DNA from: Apodemus sylvaticus
Lineage: Eukaryota; Chordata; Mammalia; Rodentia; Muridae
Reading direction: 5' to 3'
Assembly (NCBI RefSeq): GCF_947179515.1
Contig: NC_067495.1
Coordinates: forward strand, 141,503,095-141,567,094
DNA: 64,000 nucleotides
The position numbers were made by a program, and so were the translations under genes. The notes beneath the pieces were generated by a model that was not told the origin of the DNA, ran no database searches, and was given only the letters and a program-made list of their open reading frames with translations. How positions within the stretch are numbered: position 1 is the first letter of the stretch; each line of letters starts with the position of its first letter. Positions 1 to 11,659 of this stretch are shown here, piece after piece.

Positions 1-284
1 CAAATGATACCCAAGAAAACAAATGTATTTTAAGTATCAAGAAAATGTATCCTGTTTTACTAGATATTGAAATGGTAGGGTATTTTGGCGAGGTACAACT
101 GTTGCAATTCATTCTAAAGCCAGGTATTACTAGCTCAGCAATGACCTTAGGAATTTTATAATCATCTTACATGAAATAAAACATGAGGGACTAAATTCCA
201 TGATAAATCAACTGTTTAATCTCATACAATTATGAAAAATGAAAAGGACAAAATAGGGTTGACTTGTGAGTCATGTAATCAGCT

Positions 285-482
285 AATAGTTTTTGCAGTT
301 CTTTCAGAGGACCTGGTTAGGTTTCCATATGCCATATGGTAGTCCAATACTGTCTAACTCCAGTACCAGAGGAACCAATACCTTCTTCTGTCCCCTGGAA
401 ACACCACATACACAGGAATACATGTAAGAAGAACATCCACGCACATAAAATAAAAAAGTCATTTTAAAAAGAAAAATAAAAC
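285..482 (+). mobile_element. B3-like SINE (B2/B3 family)
   Basis: The core 'cagaggacctgg' followed by a diverged 'tccagtaccagaggaaccaa' and 'acgcacataaaataaaa' resembles the 3' two thirds of a rodent B3 SINE as I know it. The A-rich tail with interspersed t gives the + orientation. The tRNA-derived head is largely missing or unrecognisable. I did not find clear target duplications. Confidence 0.6.
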
Positions 483-2409
483 TACTTTTATGCATTACCA
501 AGTTTTTCTGTTCACTTTTTTGTGGTTTCCTTGGTTATGAAGAATCCCTTGAGTTTGATTTAATCTTACTTTTGATTCATTTGATTGTGTATGTTTTTAA
601 TATCATCCAATACTACATTGTTGAGATCGATGTTAGTAAGGCTTTCTGCATCTGTTCAATTAGTCCTTTTCTAATTTCAGAATTTTTACTTGAGGATTTA
701 CTCCAGTTGACCTAATTTTTGTACACACTGTGAGATAATGTTAAGGTTTATGAATATCTTGTGGTTATCTAGGCTTTTCAAGTCTTAGCTCTTCACACTA
801 TCAAATATCAGTTGATGAGTTCAGGTTTTGTGTTTTAGTCTCCCTACACTCTCCTAATCTGTATTATTGTACAAATTCTCTTCTGGCACCTGTGTTTATA
901 AAATTTATTTGCAATTTGTTTACTAATCTGTACTGATATGTTTGAACAAAGTTAACTATAATATGTCTCCAAGCACAGTCCCTACTGTTGTGCTGATTAT
1001 TTGCTCTGTTTTGAATGCTGTTCTAACTTTGAGTCAATTTCACATTTTCTGTTGCTTTAGGAATGCCCCTATATATTGGTCATGTAGTCTCATATTAAAA
1101 AAAAAAAGGTTAAACAGTTCACACGACAGGTTCATAAACCAGTGGTACCTGACATTATGATGAAAATCTTTATTTTATTAAAATTGTCCACTTTCATTAA
1201 TATCTAAATAACAAGTCTGTATTCCTTAATGACAGGATTTATAACTTAATTATCTGTTATCCCTAGTGCCTAACAATGTGGCTAACTCAATATAATTTTA
1301 CTTATTGAATAATTTTATTAAGAAGTGAGAACTGATTAGGTGGAACAAGCTAAGGAGAAGGTTATATAAGGACAAAAATATCACAAAGAAAAGCTATATT
1401 AGTGATTTTTCAATCTTTACTCTTAATAACAATCAAATTATTTTGATATTTTTTCTCTCCCAAAATTTAAGAAATATTTATTTAGAATCTAAGCCCTAGG
1501 TTGAAGAATCAGAGTAAGAGTAGGATGGATGCAAAGTACCAAATAAATTAAAACTCCAATTTATGGAGTCTATAGAAACACAACACTATGTAAAATTTAA
1601 AAGAGAAATATCACTTATTTTTAGATGGGAATTATAACATCACTGTCTAATTCATATAATTATTTGGGGGATAAGATGAGCATTTTCATTATTCTATTGT
1701 ACTTCTATTACTCTTAAGATATTCTGATTTTTCTGGAGCATGAAACCTTGATGAGTGCAGTTACACTAAATTATATTTCTGGAACATCAATGAAACACCT
1801 ATACATAAGGTATACTTCCTGGTTTGGCAGTAAGATTACATTCAATGAAAGTGCTACATCAGAGGGCAGACTTGGTCTCAGGAAAATTCCAATTTTGAGT
1901 AGGAAATTAAGTAAATTGAAACTTCATAAATCTCTTAAAGTACTTAAAGTAGCTATGCTTTAATATTTTTAAGAATTAGAAACAAGGAAACAAAGCAAAC
2001 ATTTTTATGACTCTGCCATAGGCATATATTAGAGTTTCATTCATTATTCACTCATGTTTGTGTAGGCTGCTTGTCCAATTATGCCTTATATGAACAAAAG
2101 AGAGTATGTAGTGCCTCCTTGAATCAATCAGATAAAAGTAGAAGAACTTAAAGTGTTCTTTTCTCTCTAATATACTGACAAACAATGCTAAATGATAAAG
2201 AAAATCCTGACACAACAAGGGAAAGTAACTACAGGACCAACATTCCATTTGGAACCATGATAGCTCTGTCACGTGAAACAAGAAAGAGCTTATTATAAGT
2301 CACAAAATTTTAACGTTGCTTGTTACAACAGCATAACATGCTCTACTTTGAAGCATCTTAAAATATTATAGTTTTGTAGTGCTAAGAATAGATCCCATAG
2401 GCTGCCACC
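483..2409. other. AT-rich stretch, no gene recognised
   Basis: Open frames are all under 80 codons, with no recognisable domain. Very old L1 fragments could hide here, but I cannot support one. No RNA gene or clear tandem repeat was seen. Confidence 0.5.
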
Positions 2410-2690
2410 TGCCAATTCTGATGTGACAGAATATTGCCATGTCTGCCACAATGAAGACACCATCTGCCGATACTTCTTAGAGAAAAAGCCACACTCAGGG
2501 AATTTGAAAACCAGCTGTTCTCAGGGCATTGGAGTGAGGAGAGGCCTGGGAGCACAGGAAAGCTGGTCTCCTAGGAGTGCCTACATACCTGTGTGCACAG
2601 AGAGAATGGGAATCCCAGGATACACAGGCTTGCATGGCAGATAAGTCACAGTCAGAAACAGCAACACTAGCTAACACCAGAGAAAACTAG
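2410..2690 (+). promoter_or_regulatory. Old L1 5' UTR
   Basis: This GC-richer block sits directly upstream of the ORF1 ATG and ends in 'ctaacaccagagaaaactag', which closely matches the leader 3' ends of the other L1s here (for example 38,920-38,940). Function is inferred: rodent L1 5' UTRs carry the internal RNA polymerase II promoter. The left border is approximate. Confidence 0.55.
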
Positions 2691-3790
2691 ATGGCAAAAG
2701 ACAAATGCAAGCTCATTACCAACAGAAACTAAGAAAACATGGCACCATCAGAACCCAGTTCTCCCACAACAGCAAATCCTGGATACCCCCAACACATTGG
2801 AAAAGCAAGATCTGGATGTAAAATCATTTCTCATTATGCTGATAAAGGACTTCAAGAACGACATAAATAACTCCCTTAAAGAAATACAGGGGAACATGGG
2901 TCAGCAGGTAGAAGCCCTTAAAGAAGAAAGACAAAAATCTCTTAAAGAATTTCAGGAAAACACAAACAAACAGTTGAAGGAACTGAAAAATCTATCCGGG
3001 ATTTAAAAATGGAAGTAGAAACAATTAAGAAATCACAAAGGAAGACGTCTCTGGAGATAGAAAACCTTAGAACGAATTCAGGAGTCATGGATGCAAGTAT
3101 CAAAAAGAGAATACAAGATATAGAAGAAAGAATCTCAGGTGCTGAAGATACCATGAAAAGATTGACTCAACAGTCAAAGAAAATGCAAAATGCAAAAAGC
3201 TTGTAATCCAAAACATCCAGGAAATCCAGGACACAATGAGAAGACCAAATGTAAGGATTATAGACATAGAAGAGAGTGAAGATTTACAACTTAATGGGCC
3301 AGTACATATCTTCAATAAAATTATAGAAGAAAACTCCCCTAACCTAAAGAGAGAGATGCCCATGAACATACAAGAAGCCTACAGAACTCCAACCAGACTG
3401 TACCAGAACAGAAACACTACCTGACACATAATAAAAAAACACCAAATGCACTAAACAAAGAAAAAATATTAAAAGCAGTAAGGGAAAAAGGTCAAGTAAC
3501 ATATAAAGGCAGACCAATCAGAATTAAACCATACTTCTCACCCCAGGAACTATGAAGGCTAGAAGATTCTAGGCAGATGTCATTCCAACCCAAAGAGAAT
3601 ACAGATGTTATTGCAGGCTATTATACCTAGAGAAACTCTCAATTACCATAGATAGAGAAAACAAGACATTCTATGACAAAACCAAAGTTACACAATGTCT
3701 TTCCACAAACTCAGCTCGACAAAGGATAATGGGTGGACAATATCAACACAAGGTGTGAAACTAGACGGTAGAAAACATAATAAATAATTC
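2691..3790 (+). pseudogene. L1 ORF1 (degenerate)
   Basis: The frame starts at the ATG of 'MAKDKC' and reaches a stop after a dozen codons ('NRN*'). Further pieces are readable at 2,797-3,006 (coiled coil with KEIQ/KEFQEN repeats), 3,009-3,206, and 3,236-3,424 (RNA-recognition core 'MRRPNVRIIDIEESED', then 'EMPMNIQEAYRTP'). The C-terminal domain persists only as broken frames to about 3,790. ORF1p is the trimeric RNA chaperone that coats L1 RNA; this copy cannot make it. Confidence 0.8.
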
Positions 3791-5568
3791 TTTCCTCAAA
3801 CCCAAAATAAGATAGCCACACAAACAGATTTCTACCTTTGTCAATGAAAATAACAGGAAGCAACAATCACTTTAACTTAATATCTCTTAATATCAATGGT
3901 CCCAATTCCCCAATTAGGAGGCTGGATACATAAACAGTACCCAACATTTTGCTGCATACAAGAAACATACCCCAGTGACAAAGACAATCACTACCTCAGA
4001 GTCAAAGATTGGAAAGTAATTTTCCAAGCAAATGGTCCCAAGAAACAAGCTGAAGTGGATAAAATCAGTTTTCAAACAAATGTGAAAACTGCTAAGGAAG
4101 GACACTTCATATTGGTCAACTGAAAAAACTACTGAGATGAACTTTCAATTCTGAACATCTATGCTCCAACTGCAAGGGCACACAGATTCATCAAAGAAAC
4201 TTTACTAAAATTCAAAGCACAAATTGCACCCACACAATAAAAGTGGCAGACTTCAATACCCCATTTTCAACAATGGACAAATCATGGAAACAGAAATGAA
4301 ATAGACACAGTGAAACTAACTGAAGTTATGGGCCAAATGAATCTAATAGATAATTATAGAACATTCCATCCTCAAGCAAAAGAAGACACCTTCTCAGCAC
4401 TTCATGGTATCTTCTCCAAAACTGACCATACAATTGGTCACAAAAGAGGCCTCAATAGAAACCGAAATATTGAAATAATTCCATATACCCTATAAGATCA
4501 CCACAACCTATGACTGGTCTTAAGTTCAAACAAAATCAACAGAAAACATGCATACCCACGAACTTTAAACAAAGTTCTTCTCAATGATAGGTTGGTCAAG
4601 AATGAAATAGAGAAAGAAATTAAAGACTTTTTAGAATTTAATGAAAATGAGGACACACTATACCAAAACTATGGGACACAATGAAAGCAGTGCTAAGAGG
4701 AAAACTCACAGCTCTGAGTGCCTACAAAAAGAAACTGGAGAGAGCATACACTAGCAGCTTAACAACACACCTGAAAGCCCTGGAACAAAAAGAAGCAAAT
4801 ACACCCAAAGGGAGTAGACAGCAGGAAATAATCAAACTCAGGGACTAAATCAACCAAATGGAAACAAAAATAATTATACAAAGAATCAACAAAACCGTGA
4901 GCTGGTTCTTTGAGAAAATCAGCAAGATAGATAAACCCTTAGCCACACTAACCAGAGGGCACAAAGTCACTACGCAAATTAATAAAATCAGAAATGAAGA
5001 GGAAGACATAACAACAGACACTGTGGAAATTCAAAAAATCATCAGATCCTACTACAAGAGCTTATATTCATCAAAATTTGAAAATCTGGACCAAATGCCC
5101 AATTTTCTAGGTACATACCAGGTGCCAATGTTAAGCAGTATCAGATAAACCATTTAAATAGTCCCATACATCCTGAGGAAATAAAGCAGTTGTTAATACT
5201 CTCTCCCCACTTCCCCAAAAGAAACACATGGGTTTAGTGGGGAATTCTATCAGATATTCAAATAAAGAGCTAATACTAACATTATATGAAATAGAAACTC
5301 AAGGAACACTACCCAATTCATTCTATGAAGCTACAATAATGCTGATACATAAGCCAAACAAAGGCCATACAAGGAAAAAGAACTTCAGACTAATTTCCCT
5401 TATGAACATTGATGCAAAAGTATTCAACAAAATTCTGGCCAACAGAATCCAAGAATGCATTAAAAAGATAATTTACCATGATCAACTAGGATTCATCCCA
5501 CGGACACAGGGATGGTGCAATATATGGATAACCACCAGTGTAATCCACTACATAGACAAACTCAAAAG

Positions 5569-5613
<45 letters not shown>
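5569..5613 (+). repeat. Poly(A) run, about 45 A
   Basis: An expanded A stretch lies where L1 normally reads 'KLKEKN' (already A-rich). It immediately precedes the B1 target duplication. Confidence 0.9.
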
Positions 5614-5614
<1 letters not shown>

Positions 5615-5623
5615 ACATGGTCA

Positions 5624-5806
5624 GCCCGGAGGTGGTGGCTCACGCCTTTAATCCCAGCACTTGGGAGGCAGAGGCAGGCAGGCGGATTTCTGAGTTCCAG
5701 GTCAGCATGGTCTACAGAGTGAGTTCCAGGACAGCCAGGACTATACAGAGAAACCCTGTCTCGAAAAACCAACCAACCAACCAAACAAACAAACAAACAA
5801 ACAAAC
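5624..5806 (+). mobile_element. B1 SINE inserted in L1 ORF2
   Basis: This is a full B1 with 'ggtggtggctcacgcc', 'cccagcacttgggaggcag' and 'gatttctgagttc' (the murine form), ending in 'ccctgtctcg' and an (AACC)/(AAAC)n tail. It is flanked by the duplication 'aaaaaacacatggt' at 5,608-5,621 and 5,807-5,820. The 5' copy abuts a 45-base A run (5,569-5,613) in the host L1. The L1 reading 'VISLDAEKAFD' resumes immediately after. The B1 has an extra 'aggc' unit ('ggcaggcaggcgg'). It was mobilised in trans by L1 after the host L1 had inserted. Confidence 0.95.
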
Positions 5807-6435
5807 AAAAAACACATGGTTATTTCATTAGATGCTGAAAAAGCTTTTGACAAAATTCAGCATTGCTTCATGATAAAAGTTTTGGAGAGATCATGAATTC
5901 AAGGCCCATACCTAAACATAGTGAAAGCAATATACTTCATACTTGTAGTCAACATCAAACTAAATGGAAAGAAACTTGGAGAAATCCCACTAAAATCTGC
6001 GACCAGACAGACTACCCACTGTCTCCCTATCTTTTCAATATAGTACTTAAAATCCTAGCCAGAGAAAGACAGCAAAAGCAGGTCAAAGGGATTCAAATTG
6101 GGAAGGAAGAAGTCAAAGTATCACTATTTGCAGATGATATGATAGTATACTTCAGTGCACCCCCCCCAAAATTCCACCAGAGAACTTATAAACATGATAA
6201 AAAAAAAAAAAAAAAAAAAAAACTTCAGCAAAGTGGCTGGTTATGAAATTAAATTGAAAAAAAAAAAAAAAAACAAAACACTAGCCTTCCTATACTCAAA
6301 GGATAAACAGGCTGAGAAAGAAATTAGGGAAATGACACCCTTTACAATAGTCACAAATAACATTACATATCTGTTATGAATCTAACCAAACAAGTGAAAG
6401 ATCTCTATGACAAGAACTATAAGACTCTGAAGAAA

Positions 6436-6938
6436 GAAAGTACTCCTGACACATAATAACCCAAATGCCAAATGCACTAAACAAAGAAAGAATATTAAAA
6501 TAGTAAGGGAAAAGTGGCAAGTAAGTTATAAAGGTAGACCTATCAGAATTACCCCAGAATTCTCACCAGAGAAGATGAAAGCTAAAAGATTCTGGGCAGA
6601 TCTCATACAGACCCTAGGAAAGCACAAATGCCATCCCAGACTACTATACCAAGCAAAACTCTCAGTCACCACAGATGAAGAAATGCCATTATAAAACCAA
6701 ATTTACACAATATCTTCCCACAAATCCAGTCTTACAAAGGATAATAGGTGAAAAACACCAACACAAAGAGGAAAACTACACCCTAGAAAAAGTAAGAAAG
6801 TAATTTTCTTCCAACAAACCTGAAAGAAGGTAACCACACCAACATAAAAATAACATTAAAAATAACAGGAAGCATCACTATTCCTTAATCTCTCTTAATA
6901 TCAATGGGTTCAATTCCCCAATAAAAGACATAGTCTAA
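6436..6938 (+). mobile_element. L1 fragment: end of ORF1 to start of ORF2
   Basis: From 'cctgacacataata' onward this aligns by eye with 3,420-3,925 of the preceding element (ORF1 C-terminal domain, then 'SLNINGFNSPIK' of ORF2) at roughly 80% identity. It is therefore a separate L1 and not a recent local duplication. It ends where the tandem array starts, at 'ctaacagaaatattt'. Confidence 0.8.
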
Positions 6939-7765
6939 CAGAAATATTTTTCATGTAAACTTTCAATTTTATCAGAAAATGTTTGTAATTCCTGTCAATT
7001 AATCAAGTATTTTTTATGTCTATAATTGTATCTGTATTATTATTCATGATAATCTTCAATTTTAACATGTTTTTCTATATAATTCTTTTATTTTATCAGA
7101 AATATTTTCCATGTAATCTCTAATCATATCACAAAGTATTTTCAACTTTTTTATGTCTACCATTTTATCTGTATAATTTTCCTTGAAATAGTCAATTTTA
7201 ACATGTTCTTGAATTTTATCAGAAATATTTTCCATGTAAATCTTCAATTAGACTTGAAAATATTTATAATTCCACTTTCAATGAACTTAGAATTATTATT
7301 ATACCTACCATTTTACTGTATAATTTTCCATGATAATCTTCAATTGTAACATGTTTTTCTATATATTTCTTCAATTTTGTCAGAAATATTTCCATGTAAA
7401 TTTTCAACTTTATCAGAACATGTTCATAATTCCACTTTCAATCAACTTAGAAATACTTTTATGCCTACCATTATTATATCTATATAAAATTCTCCATGAT
7501 AATCTCCAATTTGAACATGCTTTTCTACATTTTTCTACAATTTTATCAGAAATATTTTCCACATAAATCTTCGTTTCTACCATAAAATGTTTCTACTCTC
7601 TTTTTCAATTAATTTAGCAATGTTTTTATGTCTACCATTTTACTCTTTACTTTTCCATGAAAATTGTCGGTTTTAAAGTGTTTTTCTATATATCTCCTCT
7701 ATTTTGTCAGAAATATTTTCCATGTAAATCTTCAATTTTATCATAAAATGTTTTACTTCCATTTT
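6939..7765. repeat. Diverged tandem array, unit about 160 bp, about 5 copies
   Basis: The phrase 'atcagaaatattttcc' (or a near variant) recurs at about 6,937, 7,095, 7,218, 7,379, 7,545 and 7,705, giving spacings of about 123-166 bp. Between copies lie 'tctaccattttatctgtat', 'ccatgataatcttcaattt' and 'aacatgtttttctatat'. The two halves of each unit resemble each other ('tcttcaattttatcaga' against 'tcttcaattttaacatg'), suggesting an older unit of about 80 bp. On the - strand 7,247-7,062 reads as a 61-codon frame with 'YMENISDKI' twice. I do not recognise the family. Confidence 0.8.
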
Positions 7766-8228
7766 CAATAAAATAACATGCTTTTCAAAAAAGATAAAAT
7801 ATGTTTGTACATCAATTTTTCATCTAATTTTCTCCAACCCCTATGAGTATTTTATTAATTTCATTTAAGAGCAAAAAATGGCAACACTGTATCAAGCGTG
7901 ATCAACACTATGTAAAAGTTGAAGTGAGAATGAACATTTGTCTAGAATCTAGAATGTGAGAAAATTCAACATTCAGAATATCTATGAAAGATCATCTATG
8001 AATTAATGTATCTAACAAAATAAAGTGAGTTCAGACTTTGGAAACAATATTACCTTTCATACTTGAATAGGGACAGTTTTTCAGCTGAAGATAATGAGTA
8101 AAGTATATATCAAGATATATGAGCATTTTTATATTAAGTTTGTTTTCCAGTACTAGACATGAAATCCCTTTTGATGGGTGGGTTTTAAGACCAGTTAGTG
8201 AGATATTGATTCCAGCTAATATATATAG

Positions 8229-8232
<4 letters not shown>
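7766..8232. other. AT-rich stretch, nothing recognised
   Basis: No long frame, SINE or LTR signature seen. Confidence 0.45.

Positions 8233-8275
<43 letters not shown>
8233..8275. repeat. (TA)n microsatellite
   Basis: Uninterrupted alternating ta of about 43 bases. Confidence 0.95.
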
Positions 8276-8278
<3 letters not shown>

Positions 8279-8914
8279 CTTAGTACACCCATAGATTTAT
8301 TTTGCCATACTAATCTTTGATGTGGTTAATAGGCATTATAGCTGGGTAGGAATTTCTGTATTCTCCCTCCTTTAGAAACTAGTATAGTACATTCTACTAC
8401 CATGAAAGCTAGTCTTCAGGGATGGGTGTCATTAGATAAGTTGCAGCTAAGAAATCTTCAGATACAGAAACCTGTATCTGAAATGTGTGATCTCTTCAGC
8501 AATAAGGACACAATTTCTAATGCTATGGAGTCGGGGTAACCATGGTTAACAACAGTTGATGGCATATTTTGTGAGTCTCTTAGCCCCAGCCAACAACCCA
8601 AAAGAGCTATTCTCATGTCTGGTGTTGCTATTTTTGCTAGTCATTCTTTGATTTATGAGGAGTGCACAATCACTTCAAAAAAGAAAAGTGCATTAAAACT
8701 GTATGTATGATTATACAGCAAATTGATTGCACTATGTTGGTTAAATGGTTAATAGCATTGGTTCTTGACCCTAGAAGAGATGTGGAAATGGAGTTAGGTG
8801 GCAGAACCAGCATTTCCTGTATAACCTTAGTGGTGTACTTAAATTTCCCTCTTTAATTTCAAAATTTGGGCTTAAATTTTCTGCTTATTTACAACATTCA
8901 TTTTTAAAGAATTA
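8276..8914. other. No gene recognised
   Basis: Mixed-composition sequence containing a 64-codon + frame at 8,662-8,856 with no family resemblance. An old antisense repeat is possible, but I cannot name it. Confidence 0.4.
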
Positions 8915-9870
8915 ATTAATTTTACTTATTCACATTATATCCAACTCAGTGTCCCTCTCACAGTCACAAACTCCCATAATCCTTTCTCCATACCCTATTC
9001 CCTTCTTCATTTCCCCTGAGTGGGTGGGGATTCCACTGGGAATCTCTCTCTTCCTCTGCACTTCAATCTGTGAGAGGCTAGGTGTTTCTTCTCCCTCTGA
9101 GGTCATCCCAGATACTAGAACATATCCCACATACAGGCAACAACTTTTGGGATAGCCCCCATTCCATTTGTTCAGGAGCCACATGAAGGCCAAATAGTAC
9201 ATCTGTTACATATGAGTGGGGAGGCCTAGGTCTAGCCATTGTATGTACTTTTGTTGGTGGGTTAGACCCTGAGAGTTCCAAGAGTCCTGGTCAGTTAACT
9301 CTGTTGGTCTTCCTGTAAAGTTCCTATCCCCTTTGACCCTGTAATACTACCTCCTACTCTTCCATAAGAGTCACTAAACTCTAACCATTTTCTAGCTGTG
9401 GGTGTCTGCATCTGAGTCAGCTGCTGGGTGGAGCCTCTCAGAGGAATTCCACGTTAGACTCCTATCTGCAAGCATAACTGTATCATTATTAGTGTTAGAG
9501 ATTAGTAATTGCTCATGTGCCATGTCTGAAGTTGGGCCTGTTACTGGTTGGCCAACCCCTCGGTCTCTGCTCCACATCCCGTACTTGCATTTCTTGTAGA
9601 CAGAATACATTTTGGGTTGAAAGTATTGTAGGTGGGTTGTTGTCTCTATTGTTCTACCAGGGTTGCCAGCTGGATACAGGAGTTACCCTCATCAGGTTCC
9701 ATATCCCCAATGCTGTGAGTAAAAGCTAATTTTATTCCTATTGATTCTTGGGCACCTCTCTTATCTAAGGCCTCTTTCATGTCCTTGAAATCCCCTATGC
9801 CTCCCTACCACTGCCCACTGCAGAATTCCATCAATTTTCATAGTCATCTCTCCTGTCCTTTTCCACACCT
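8915..9870 (-). mobile_element. Old L1 3' UTR (Lx-type), antisense
   Basis: Read on the + strand it starts with an A/T-rich end ('ttaattttacttattcacattatatcc') and runs through phrases typical of old rodent L1 3' UTRs: 'cacatgaaggcc', 'gttaactctgttggtcttcc', 'ctgctgggtggagcctctcagagg', 'ttgtagacagaatacattttgggt'. It is the same sequence family as 46,860-47,925 and 59,013-59,340. No ORF2 is attached, so this is a severely 5'-truncated copy. The right border is approximate. Confidence 0.7.
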
Positions 9871-9929
9871 GACACTGAACCCCGTTCTCCCTCAATATTC
9901 TTATCTTCCAAGCTCTCACAAAAGACCCC

Positions 9930-10440
9930 ACTGAATTTTGATAATTCAATGGCTTTTCCAACCTAAAATTCAAATGCCACAATAATACTTGTTCAAATCT
10001 GTGACAGAAATATTCCAAAACCCAATACCAATTCCTGTTACTTAATGTTTCTGTTGTGATAAAATATCATGACTGAAGCATCTTGGGGATAGAAGAGTTT
10101 ATTTCTGCTTATTTCTTATAATCCATCATCTAATTAATGTGATGTACATCTCAGATCAGGAAACTGGAGGTAGGAACTGATATAGAAGCTATAAAGAAAT
10201 GTTACATACTGACTTGCTCCTCAATGATTACTTGCATGTTTTCTTATATAAATCAGGACTATCTTCACAGAAGTGCCACTGCCAGTCCCGTGAGATGGGC
10301 CCACTCACTTTAAACACCAATCAAAAAATGCACTACAAAATTGCCTACAGACAAATCTTATGATGGTGTTTTTCTCAATTTAGAGTTGTCCCTCCCATTT
10401 AAGTCTAGCTTGTGTCAAGCTAATATTAAGTATAAGCAAC
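9930..10440 (-). mobile_element. ERVL-MaLR LTR with a little internal sequence
   Basis: On the - strand an LTR of about 400 bp carries a TATA-like 'tatataa' (revcomp near 10,245) and a polyadenylation signal (AATAAA, revcomp 'tttatt' near 10,100). It ends near 10,031. It is followed by about 100 bp including 'aattggtattgg', which fits the start of a MaLR internal region with its 'ggtacca' motif. The rest of the provirus is absent. The sub-family (MT or ORR1) is not certain. Confidence 0.6.
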
Positions 10441-11299
10441 TTAGTAAAATAGAAATTCATTTGCATTATTTGGAAGAATCATAACTACTCATAGCATTGA
10501 TATGGAATTTTTTACATAAAAAGGGAATAGTTACCAATCAAATGTTTACTGAATCACAAAATTACTTTATTCTATGTTGTGTCTCTTTTTCTAAATATGT
10601 AGTGGTTTGGACAATATTCATCAGTTGCTAGAGTAACTATACTCTTGTCTATTTCTTGTACATCAGGAAGAACCTCATGACTCAGTTTCTTGAATCTACC
10701 CCTTATGTGATCCAGCTTCTATTTAGCTATCTTTTGATGCATGCTGTTCCACTCTTACACATTAATAATATTAAATAAATAAATATAAATAAATGTAAAT
10801 TATCATACTTATTGAATATGGTAAGTTTTAAAAGCAAAATTTGTACAAAATTAAGTCAGAAGATATTGTAAAGAAATATAAAACAATTTTAAAGTTCTTA
10901 ACTTGAATAACTAGGAAGATACAATCACCAAACTACAGGAGGGAAATAATGTCACTAGACAAACTATTATAATGATTTTTCTGTGGCTATCTGTTCAGGT
11001 GTGTGTCAATGCTGATTTGTTTCCTTTTATAATTGGTGTTATCTTTTTTCTCTCCAGCACTCTAATGATGTTAAGACATTATATTGTTGAAGTACAAAAC
11101 CCCATGATCTAAAATATATTTCAGAGCTGTACTAAGCCAGAAAAAGTTTAGTCATAGTTATGAATAATAAAAAAATGACAATGATCATTTCTAAAAGATT
11201 TTCCTTCCTTAAATAAGTCCTAGTTATGTGTATCCCTAGCATAAGAATTAAGGGTTTTTTAATTTTTTTGATGTAACATTTCTAGTGTGTCTGTGTGTT
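10441..11299. other. AT-rich stretch, nothing recognised
   Basis: Short frames only. A small 'aataaataaatataaataaat' run lies near 10,780. Confidence 0.45.
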
Positions 11300-11389
11300 T
11301 TCAGACAGTTTCTTACTATGTATTCAAGGCTGGCCAGGGACTTGCTCTTTGCTCTTTAGACCAGGCTGTCCTAAATTCAGAGATATTTG
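11300..11389 (-). mobile_element. Old B1 fragment, interrupted by L1-A
   Basis: 'agacagtttcttactatgtat', 'ggctggccagg' and 'agaccaggctgtcctaaattcagagat' are an antisense B1. The match breaks at the L1-A insertion and seems to resume at 17,260-17,290 ('gatatttgtttatatctttccttcc', in place of the B1 'gatctgcctgcctctgcctcc'). L1-A therefore landed inside this SINE. Confidence 0.7.
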
Positions 11390-11659
11390 GTTTTTTTTGT
11401 TGTTTGTTTGTTTGTTTTCTTTTTTATTCGATATAATTTATTTACATTTCAAATGATTTCCCCTTTTCTAGCCCCCCAATCCCCGAAAGTCCCGTAAGCC
11501 CCCCTCTCTTCCCCTCCCACCCACCCCTTCCCACTTCCCCGTTCTGGTTTTGCCGAGTACTGCTTCACTGAGTATTTCCAGAACCAGGGGCCACTCCTCC
11601 GTTCTTCTTGTACCTCATTTGATATGTGGATTATGTTTTGGGTATTCCAGTTTTCTAGG

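Larger units (their letters stand above)
3849..6432 (+). pseudogene. L1 ORF2 (degenerate, 3'-truncated)
   Basis: The endonuclease start resembles 'SLNINGxNxPI' at about 3,880, and 'CCIQETYPSDKDNHY' retains the Q-E-T active-site context. A frame at 4,310-4,495 covers the later endonuclease. The reverse transcriptase is seen in 5,228-5,722 ('PNSFYEATIMLIHKPNKG', 'GFIPRTQGW') and 5,863-6,246 ('FADDMIVYFS', the catalytic YADD-type box). Breaks include a B1 insertion at 5,624, A-run expansions at 5,569-5,613, 6,199-6,222 and 6,257-6,273, and many stops. Everything after the thumb region, including the C-terminal cysteine motif, is missing. Confidence 0.85.
2410..6435 (+). mobile_element. Old L1 element, + strand, 3' end lost
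   Basis: This holds an L1 5' UTR (about 2,410-2,690), a degenerate ORF1 and an ORF2 that stops in the region after the reverse transcriptase core, near 6,432. The L1 3' UTR and poly(A) are absent. At 6,433-6,446 the sequence jumps back to ORF1 of another L1 fragment. It carries a B1 insertion and several long A runs. I could not define target duplications. Confidence 0.85.

Noticed and set aside
5228..5838. Frames of 164 and 108 codons with a poly-lysine tract
   Set aside because: They read through L1, a poly(A) run and a B1 and are chimeric by chance.
6436..6938. Local tandem duplication of 3,420-3,925
   Set aside because: Only about 80% similar by eye, far lower than expected for a duplication within one element.
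6939..7765. CRISPR-like regular direct repeats
   Set aside because: Units are about 160 bp, diverged throughout and have no repeat/spacer alternation. The context is a rodent genome.
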